Shown here: positions 6,601 to 10,995 of the stretch, one piece after another
Position numbering within the stretch: position 1 is the stretch's first letter
How the letters are laid out: each line of letters begins with the position of its first letter
From: Treponema sp.
GTDB lineage: Bacteria > Spirochaetota > Spirochaetia > Treponematales > Treponemataceae
Length of the DNA: 10,995 bases
Direction of reading: 5' to 3'
Assembly (NCBI GenBank): GCA_017963165.1
Contig: JAGCTZ010000216.1
Location: 1-10,995, forward strand
Notes under the pieces: generated by a model
Databases searched by the model: none
What the model was told of the DNA's origin: nothing
What the model saw: the letters and a program-made list of their open reading frames with translations, nothing else
Position numbers and translations under genes: made by a program

Positions 6601-6792
6601 TTAGGCTCTTTGAGATAAAACAGATTCTGTCTTTGGCTGAATACCAGCTTCTTTTAAAAACTTTTCAGCTTTATCTTTATAATACGAACTCTGCTCTGCT
6701 ACAGATAAATTTTTAGTCTGCTCATAATTGTATTCGCGGATTTTGTGAATATCATCGATTGTAAAATCTGGGGAAATATCGGGTTTAGTCAT
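6601..6792 (-). CDS. Probable antitoxin of the PIN-domain pair, 63 aa
   Basis: This small hydrophilic protein carries DFTIDDIHKIREYNYEQTKN followed by a helical Tyr/Lys-rich tail (YYKDKAEKFLKEAG). The IDDIHKIREYNYE motif recurs in small proteins encoded next to PIN-domain genes, so I call it the cognate antitoxin from context and resemblance. It has its own Shine-Dalgarno (AGGAG, 6-7 nt before the ATG), although its start lies inside the last codons of the PIN gene (8-nt overlap). The order is toxin first, antitoxin second, reversed from the usual type II layout. It ends 4 nt before res. No DNA-binding domain is evident, so it may neutralise without repressing. Confidence 0.72.
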   Translation of the reverse strand: MTKPDISPDFTIDDIHKIREYNYEQTKNLSVAEQSSYYKDKAEKFLKEAGIQPKTESVLSQRA

Positions 6793-7282
6793 TTTCGTCT
6801 CCTTTAATGAGCATTTCTGGTGTAATAATATCTATCGGGCTAAAGCCTTTTAAATTAGTAATAGCCCGAACTCCGTTTATAGTTTTTACATTTACAAGAT
6901 GCTTAAAATTCCAAGAAACAATATAATTACAAGCCTCAAGAACAGCTATGGCTATATGCAGACAATCATCATGGCTCTTATTATTTAGAATTCCAAGATC
7001 TATTATTTGACTTGCAAGTAATTCTGCATCATCATCTTTTGTTAGGAAAGTAAATTGTATTTCCTTTAATTTATTCATAATATAGGAACGTTTAGGCTCA
7101 TAGCAGTCCGAAACTTCGGCAATCGTAACATCAGAAAGATATATGATTATATCATCTCTGTTTTTTAATTCTTCCCAGAATTGCAATGTTGCTTTCATAC
7201 GGTCTGGACTATCTTCTTGCTTTAAATAACTTAAAACCGAAGTATCAAGATATATTTTTGTTTTACGAAAAATCTCTGCCAT
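6785..7282 (-). CDS. PIN-domain nuclease embedded between mod and res
   Basis: A 165-residue PIN-domain protein. YLDTSVLSYL gives catalytic Asp13, TIAEVSD gives Glu56, and KSHDDCLHIAIA gives Asp105/Asp106. The segment IVSWNFKHLVN (121-131) is the conserved end of this PIN subgroup, with Asn125 where other VapCs have an acidic residue or Asn. It would be an Mg2+-dependent RNase. A good Shine-Dalgarno (GGAG, 8 nt) precedes the ATG. The gene starts 39 nt after mod and overlaps the small downstream gene by 8 nt. A separate extended -10 promoter sits in the gap, so the pair can be expressed without mod. It may be an addiction module that stabilises the restriction system, or an RNase effector triggered when restriction fails; the sequence alone does not decide. 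Confidence 0.85.
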   Translation of the reverse strand: MAEIFRKTKIYLDTSVLSYLKQEDSPDRMKATLQFWEELKNRDDIIIYLSDVTIAEVSDCYEPKRSYIMNKLKEIQFTFLTKDDDAELLASQIIDLGILNNKSHDDCLHIAIAVLEACNYIVSWNFKHLVNVKTINGVRAITNLKGFSPIDIITPEMLIKGDEND

Positions 7283-7304
7283 ATTTCTAACTCCGTAACA
7301 TGCT

Positions 7305-7313
7305 ATTATATCA
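7305..7313 (-). promoter_or_regulatory. Extended -10 promoter for the PIN/antitoxin pair
   Basis: The mod-PIN gap contains TGATATAAT on the minus strand (7313-7305), a perfect TATAAT with the extended TGN. It lies 22 nt before the PIN start codon. No -35 hexamer is evident (that position falls in the end of mod), as is usual for extended -10 promoters. Confidence 0.5.
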
Positions 7314-7321
7314 TATCCTGT

Positions 7322-9442
7322 TTAATTCCGCTCCACGTTAATCCTGAAGTTATCAAGATAATCTCTATAAAGCTGATATGTTTTTTTGACTTTGAGGCTT
7401 TGCGACATTGCTTTAAAACCTTTTTCAAAATCTGTTATCAAATACACAGTTTGAATTTCTGGATGTTCATGAACTTGAACTTCAAATTCTGAAAAAATGT
7501 TTTCGTCAATCAAAACAGCAAAGCGGTTTTTTGCAAGAATGATGTAAGGCGGAAGAGATGCTGAAACAAGTTCAGCATGACAGCTTGCATCGGACGGGCA
7601 TTTTCCCCATGCACCAGCCTTTAGCCATAATGTTGGAAGCATCTCTTTGAACTGACGGCCAAGAGCGACGGCGGTTTTGTCTAAAAAACTGAGCTTAAAG
7701 AATGCCGCGTTTGATTTAAAACCGTCTGCCATAGGAATATCTGAACCGATGTAATTGCCTTTGAGCGGATTGCCGTTTATGTCTTTGCCTTTTATTGAAC
7801 AGACTGTACGCGGCCAGGTAACATAGTTTGCGATGCCAAGTTTTTCCCATTCTGCGTCACCGGGATTAAAGCCTTTTGCGCGGAGCTGCTTTGATTCTTC
7901 ATCTGAAACTTCGTTGTTTGTTACCATAACGCATTGACGTTTGCCGCCGTCTTCTGCATTCAAAAGATTAACCGCGTGAAGTGTTGTGCCGCTGCCTGCA
8001 AAAAAATCGACGATAAGTGCGTTTGGCTTGTTTGCAACAAAAAAGCGGATTGTATCGTGAACGGCGTAGAGGGATTTGGGAAATTCAAATTGACGTTTTG
8101 CAAATATTTGTTTAATTAAACCGCTACCACCTAAACCACCAGCCTGATGAGTTGAAACATGCCATTGAGTACCAGGCAACCATCTCGGTTTATAATCTTC
8201 AGCAGATATAATCATTGCACCATTTTCTTTTTTGCCTGTTACTTTGTACTCACCTTTTCCAATTTTACTAAGTTCACCTTCCTTTAAATATTTCAAAGCA
8301 GTTCTTTCTGATTTATATTCACCCCAATCGAATGCTCCAATTTCGCGTAATTCGAGAAGCCTGTTTGCAGATATACGCCAACATGCTTCGGAATCATCAG
8401 AAGCACGAGGCAAAACAGCAACTTTACCTTCTGGTGGTTCGTAATCTTCTGCCGATATATTTAGCGGAACAGGTTCTCCAACCCCTGCAAAGTTATGTGT
8501 TTCTTTATCAAAAAAAACAGGATAAAACAAATTAGGTCTATCCACTCTCCTTCCATTATTTCCAGAGCGTAATAAGCTTTCCCAACGAACATCAGATTGT
8601 CTTTTCACTCCATCTTCGCTCCATTCTTCACCAAGCGCTATTGCAGATGGGGAAGATTCACCCATAAAGACAAAAAAATAATATTCATCTGTTCTAGAAA
8701 ACTCAGCACGAGCAACACCAGAAGCATGTATTGCAACACTCACCATTTGAATCCTAGCTTCCGGGAACAACTCTTCCAAAAGACAGCCCAAATGCAGATA
8801 TTCCTTTTCATCAATTGTAACAATCATTACGCTGTCGGCGGGGTTCAAAAGTTTCTTTGCCAAAAGCAGGCGCTTTTTCATCATGCTAAGCCATTTTGAA
8901 TGGCGGTAAGTATCGCTTGAATCTACATAATCATTGTTATATTTCCAGTCGCGCGCGCCGGTATTATATGGCGGGTCTATGTAAATGCAGTCAACCTTTT
9001 CGGCATAAAGATATTCCAAAAGCTGCAACGCATGGTAGTTGTCCGCCTGAATAAGCGTATGTGTGGGTAGCTCCGTGTCATCAGAATTATAAATTGCGTC
9101 AACCGGCTGCAAATACGGATAAATCGGCTCACCGAATTCAGCAACACAGACAACTTCGCTTTTTATAAAATTAAAAAACTGCTTTTCGTCCTTATCTGTG
9201 CAATAAATGTTTTCACCTTCTATTGCAGTAACAGTATAAGTTTCATTGATGTTTCCTGTCTTTAGAGCAACCTTTGCGCCCCTGCGGATTTTAACGTCAT
9301 ACAAGGGCACACACTCCGGCAAATGCTCTTCAAAAACAAGCCCGAATTTCTTTTGTTTTGTGATTTTATCTAATTCCTGTTCGATGCGTCGTTTCAGTTC
9401 TTCATCTTGTATTTGATTTATCAGTTCGTTAATTGCTGCCAT
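7322..9442 (-). CDS. mod: Type III restriction-modification DNA methyltransferase (adenine-N6)
   Basis: The 706-residue Mod subunit recognises the target sequence and transfers a methyl group from SAM to adenine N6. Catalytic motif IV DPPYNTG (156-162) precedes the SAM-binding motif I DFFAGSGTT (479-487), the beta-class order typical of type III Mod. The long region between (about 230-450) is the expected target-recognition domain and contains two similar ISAEDYxP segments (331-337 and 412-418). The C-terminal part carries an in-frame palindromic-repeat copy at residues 621-629. AAAGGA precedes the ATG at 6-9 nt and a TATAAT box lies 35 nt upstream, so this is the operon's first gene. No homopolymer or simple-sequence tract typical of phase-variable mod genes is seen inside the gene. 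Confidence 0.95.
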   Translation of the reverse strand: MAAINELINQIQDEELKRRIEQELDKITKQKKFGLVFEEHLPECVPLYDVKIRRGAKVALKTGNINETYTVTAIEGENIYCTDKDEKQFFNFIKSEVVCVAEFGEPIYPYLQPVDAIYNSDDTELPTHTLIQADNYHALQLLEYLYAEKVDCIYIDPPYNTGARDWKYNNDYVDSSDTYRHSKWLSMMKKRLLLAKKLLNPADSVMIVTIDEKEYLHLGCLLEELFPEARIQMVSVAIHASGVARAEFSRTDEYYFFVFMGESSPSAIALGEEWSEDGVKRQSDVRWESLLRSGNNGRRVDRPNLFYPVFFDKETHNFAGVGEPVPLNISAEDYEPPEGKVAVLPRASDDSEACWRISANRLLELREIGAFDWGEYKSERTALKYLKEGELSKIGKGEYKVTGKKENGAMIISAEDYKPRWLPGTQWHVSTHQAGGLGGSGLIKQIFAKRQFEFPKSLYAVHDTIRFFVANKPNALIVDFFAGSGTTLHAVNLLNAEDGGKRQCVMVTNNEVSDEESKQLRAKGFNPGDAEWEKLGIANYVTWPRTVCSIKGKDINGNPLKGNYIGSDIPMADGFKSNAAFFKLSFLDKTAVALGRQFKEMLPTLWLKAGAWGKCPSDASCHAELVSASLPPYIILAKNRFAVLIDENIFSEFEVQVHEHPEIQTVYLITDFEKGFKAMSQSLKVKKTYQLYRDYLDNFRINVERN
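7556..7582 (-). repeat. Single-hairpin palindromic repeat copy inside mod
   Basis: A perfect hairpin with 8-bp arms ATGCTGAA (7558-7565) and TTCAGCAT (7571-7578) around loop ACAAG. The coding strand reads CHAELVSAS, residues 621-629 of Mod. It shares the GAAACAAGTT core with the larger element in res and corresponds to one half of it. Confidence 0.75.
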
Positions 9443-9477
9443 CGGTGTTCCTTTGCTCTATGCTCATACGCTGATTC

Positions 9478-9483
9478 ATTATA
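9478..9483 (-). promoter_or_regulatory. -10 box of the mod operon promoter
   Basis: A perfect TATAAT on the minus strand, 35 nt upstream of the mod ATG. The region 17 nt further up (CTGTCA, 9506-9501) is a poor -35 match. The tandem-repeat array begins 40-90 nt further upstream. Confidence 0.5.
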
Positions 9484-9525
9484 CAACAAATCTTTTCTTT
9501 TGACAGATTTGTTTTGCATTTTATT

Positions 9526-9589
9526 GCCTAGCGACACATCTTCCGCTCGACTAGCAGTGCACCCTCCGCTCGCCTAGCGGCATAATATT
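9526..9589. repeat. Diverged edge units of the tandem array, about 23-nt period
   Basis: CTAGCG/CTAGCA recurs at 9528, 9551 and 9574 (exact 23-nt spacing), and CCGCTCG occurs at 9543 and 9566. The last unit runs into the first regular 22-nt unit through GGCATAATATT. These look like older or different units of the same array and are richer in GC. Confidence 0.6.
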
Positions 9590-9809
9590 GCCAAGCCAAT
9601 GGCAAAACTTAGCCAAGCTAACGGCAAAATATTGCCAGGCTAACGGCACAATATTGCCAAGCTAATGGCAAGACTTAGCCAAGCCAATGGCAAAAATTTG
9701 CCAAGTCAACGGCAAAAGTTTGCCAAGCCAATGGCAAAAGTTTGCCAAGTCAACGGCAAAAGTTTGCCAAGCTAATGGCAAATCTTAGCCAAGTCAACGG
9801 CAAAAGTTT
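9590..9809. repeat. Tandem array of ten 22-bp units
   Basis: Ten head-to-tail units start at 9590, 9612, 9634, 9656, 9678, 9700, 9722, 9744, 9766 and 9788, each exactly 22 nt. The unit is GCCAAGYYAAY then GGCAAAANWTW. A broken unit follows at 9810. TTTGCC and GGCAAA alternate, so each GGCAAA can pair with the TTTGCC on either side (loops of 2 or 8 nt). Because 22 is not a multiple of 3, all frames break and the array is not coding. It occupies most of the 505-nt gene-free gap between mod and mazE. Confidence 0.92.
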
Positions 9810-9853
9810 TCCAATCGTCGATAGAACAATGTGCGTATAAGCTATAAAGGGAA

Positions 9854-9877
9854 AAGCGTGTTTCAGAGAAACAGCTT
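9854..9877. terminator. Hairpin between repeat array and mazEF promoter
   Basis: AAGC, a one-base bulge, TGTTTC, loop AGA, GAAACA, GCTT: a 10-bp stem followed on the plus strand by an AT-rich run. It could insulate the mazEF promoter from transcription arising in the array. It is AT-rich and lacks a proper T-tract, so the terminator call is weak. Confidence 0.3.
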
Positions 9878-9897
9878 ATTTAATTAATGAATTTTCC

Positions 9898-9929
9898 TTG
9901 ACAAATCAGAAATATACATTGTATATACT
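9898..9929 (+). promoter_or_regulatory. mazEF promoter with operator palindrome
   Basis: TTGACA (9898-9903) is a perfect -35. TATATA (9922-9927, 18-nt spacing) serves as the -10. A perfect dyad with 7-bp arms, ATATACA and TGTATAT around a central T (9912-9926), overlaps the -10, and GTATATAC (9921-9928) is a second short palindrome. MazE-type proteins repress their own promoters through such palindromes, so this is the likely autoregulatory operator. Confidence 0.7.
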
Positions 9930-9947
9930 AAATAAGAGAGGTGCATT

Positions 9948-10181
9948 GTGCAGGCAGTAGTTCAGAAATGGGGCAACAGCCTCGGCTTTCGGATTCCTTC
10001 GATTTGGGCAAAAGACAACAATGTAAAGAACGGCAGCAAAATAGAAGTGATTGTCGAAAAAGAAAAAATTGTCATTATCCCGCAAAAGAAAACGCTCGAT
10101 GATATGCTGGAGCTCGTAACACCTGAAAACATTCATTCAGAAATTCCGACTGGCAAAGTTGTGGGCAAAGAAGAATGGTAA
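9948..10181 (+). CDS. mazE: MazE-type antitoxin (AbrB/SpoVT fold)
   Basis: The 77-residue protein starts with an N-terminal AbrB-like swapped-hairpin domain (QKWGNSLGFRIPSIWAKD, then GSKIEVIVEKEKIVIIP), which binds the operator. It ends in an acidic tail (ENIHSEIP...GKEEW) of the kind that lies across the MazF active site. The start is a GTG, chosen because GAGG (9938-9941) lies 6 nt upstream and the AbrB domain begins directly after it. It overlaps mazF by 7 nt. It should be the labile partner whose loss frees the toxin, and should repress its own promoter with MazF as co-repressor. Confidence 0.93.
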   Translation: MQAVVQKWGNSLGFRIPSIWAKDNNVKNGSKIEVIVEKEKIVIIPQKKTLDDMLELVTPENIHSEIPTGKVVGKEEW

Positions 10182-10513
10182 AATCAAATTATGTTCCAGA
10201 AAAAGGCGACTTGGTTTGGCTTGATTTTGACCCACAAGACGGGCACGAACAAAAAGGCCGCCGCCCTGCAATTTGTGTTTCGCATAAAAAGTATAATCAA
10301 AAAATCGGGCTTGCACTTTTCTGCCCTATCACAAGTCAAATAAAAGGTTATCCTTTTGAAATTGTGCTTGAAAATCATTCGATAAACGGCTGCGTTTTGA
10401 GCGACCAAGTGAAAAATCTTGACTGGGTGCAACGCAACTGCACTTTTATAGAAAAATCAACCGAAGAAGAAATTGACGCTGTTGTTGAAAATATAAAGCT
10501 GATGATTGAGTAA
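10175..10513 (+). CDS. mazF: MazF endoribonuclease toxin
   Basis: At 112 residues this is almost exactly the length of E. coli MazF and aligns with it end to end: YVPEKGDLVWLDFDPQDG, EQKGRRPAICVS, CPITSQIKGYPFEIVL and LSDQVKNLDW. The catalytic residues correspond to Arg30 and Thr53 (E. coli Arg29 and Thr52) and are intact. The protein should cut single-stranded mRNA at a short specific sequence such as ACA, though specificity cannot be read from sequence. Its ATG lies within the last codons of mazE, so translation is coupled. It converges on the AMMECR1 gene with only 7 nt between stop codons. Confidence 0.96.
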   Translation: MVKSNYVPEKGDLVWLDFDPQDGHEQKGRRPAICVSHKKYNQKIGLALFCPITSQIKGYPFEIVLENHSINGCVLSDQVKNLDWVQRNCTFIEKSTEEEIDAVVENIKLMIE

Positions 10514-10540
10514 ACTCAAGCTATTGCTGAAAGAGTTTTT
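10512..10540 (+). terminator. Terminator of mazEF
   Basis: AAACTC (10512-10517) pairs with GAGTTT (10533-10538), with an inner AGC/GCT stem around TATT, followed by the rest of a five-T run. It starts at the mazF stop and overlaps the last codons of the convergent AMMECR1 gene. The stem is interrupted by an internal loop. Confidence 0.45.
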
Positions 10541-10995
10541 CTGTATACGTAAGAGTCGGGGATTTGTAGAACGCTAAAGCTTGGGGCGCGTTTTTATAAG
10601 CGGTTTCTGCAATTTGGGCTTTGCGGCAAAGGCGGCGCAAAAAATCTGACTGGCTGTACGCATGTTCTGTTGCGACAGAAGCCTGAAGCAGCGTGCGCTT
10701 TAAGTCTTCAGTTGGCGCGTCTGGGTTGTCCATAATCAGCGAATCAAAGCCAGGCACAAAATCAAGCGCGCTACTCATTTTCTGCCAGTCTGAAAAAATG
10801 CTGATGTTCACATAAAGCCCGTCAAGCTCAGCTTTTTCGATATACGGATAGCGCGGATCTTTTGCAGCTTCGTATGCGCAGTGCCTGATTGCGCCTTCTA
10901 AGTTTTCAATGCCGCAATACAAGGCGAAACAGCCGCGGTAATTTGTCAATGTTCTGAAGCGCACCGCAACGCCCACGGAGTTTTTCTCTGACAAA
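10521..10995 (-). CDS. AMMECR1-domain protein, C-terminal part (truncated by window edge)
   Basis: The frame is open from the right edge to a TAG at 10523-10521. The visible 157 residues contain the AMMECR1 core: NYRGCFALYCGIENLEGAIR, in which RGC matches the family's LRGCIG motif, then AAKDPRYPYIEKAELDGLYV, where DPRYP corresponds to the conserved DPRF segment. In bacteria this domain is usually encoded with a MEMO-like protein and a radical SAM enzyme (the AmmeMemoRadiSam set, biochemical role unsettled). Those partners would lie outside the window. The N-terminus and true start are missing; the TTG near the edge is only an apparent start. Its GC content is similar to cdd, so it looks like native chromosome flanking the island. 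Confidence 0.82.
   Translation of the reverse strand, partial: LSEKNSVGVAVRFRTLTNYRGCFALYCGIENLEGAIRHCAYEAAKDPRYPYIEKAELDGLYVNISIFSDWQKMSSALDFVPGFDSLIMDNPDAPTEDLKRTLLQASVATEHAYSQSDFLRRLCRKAQIAETAYKNAPQALAFYKSPTLTYTEKLFQQ

Noticed and set aside
8110..8780. Swapped target-recognition domain in mod by composition
   Set aside because: Sampled GC varies from 32% to 47% line by line here and overlaps the range of the flanks, so no clear boundary is visible by eye.
8597..8899. Plus-strand ORF of 100 codons inside mod
   Set aside because: Antisense shadow of the methyltransferase; no initiation signals or recognisable motifs.
9590..9809. CRISPR array
   Set aside because: Units of 22 nt are directly adjacent with no unique spacers, and no cas genes are present.

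Overview
The window reads as accessory DNA in a moderate- to low-GC anaerobe. A Treponema-like spirochaete is my best guess. The clues are the AMMECR1-type gene beside spirochaete-style housekeeping genes, many short toxin-antitoxin modules, and a palindromic repeat that reads HAELVSAS when translated, which I associate with Treponema and some other host-associated bacteria. This assignment is inference, not proof.

Layout, left to right. Positions 1-969 (minus strand) hold the N-terminal part of a B12-binding radical SAM protein, cut by the window edge, and upstream of it a complete cytidine deaminase that probably starts as a leaderless message. Positions 1093-1727 hold a VapBC-type toxin-antitoxin pair with its own dyad-containing promoter. 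Positions 1726-2020 hold gene debris: a 28-codon stub of an AlbA_2-type protein and a stretch coding for NDxI/NDxL repeats with no start codon. Positions 2120-9442 form one long minus-strand block, a probable defence operon. In transcription order it contains a type III restriction-modification methyltransferase (mod), a PIN-domain nuclease, a small probable antitoxin, the type III helicase/restriction subunit (res), a KAP-family P-loop NTPase, and two small proteins of unknown function. Positions 9443-9947 are a 505-base gene-free stretch dominated by a tandem array of ten 22-bp units plus three diverged units of 23-nt spacing. It separates the divergent mod and mazEF promoters. Positions 9948-10513 (plus strand) are a clear mazEF pair. 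Positions 10521-10995 (minus strand) are the C-terminal part of an AMMECR1-domain protein cut by the right edge.

How it fits together: Mod would methylate a short asymmetric site, and Res would translocate and cleave DNA carrying unmodified sites. The PIN/antitoxin pair between mod and res overlaps by 8 nt and has its own extended -10 box, so it could act as an embedded addiction or abortive module. The KAP NTPase and its 76-aa partner follow res within 15 nt but are much more AT-rich (sampled lines 22-27% GC against about 45% in sampled lines of res and the right edge), which suggests a separately acquired cargo. Three RNase-type toxin modules (VapBC, PIN pair, MazEF) sit on or around the restriction operon.

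The most unusual features are in-frame copies of a palindromic element inside both res (two-hairpin, about 66 bp) and mod (one hairpin, 27 bp), the 22-bp array upstream of mod, and the mod-PIN-antitoxin-res-KAP arrangement.
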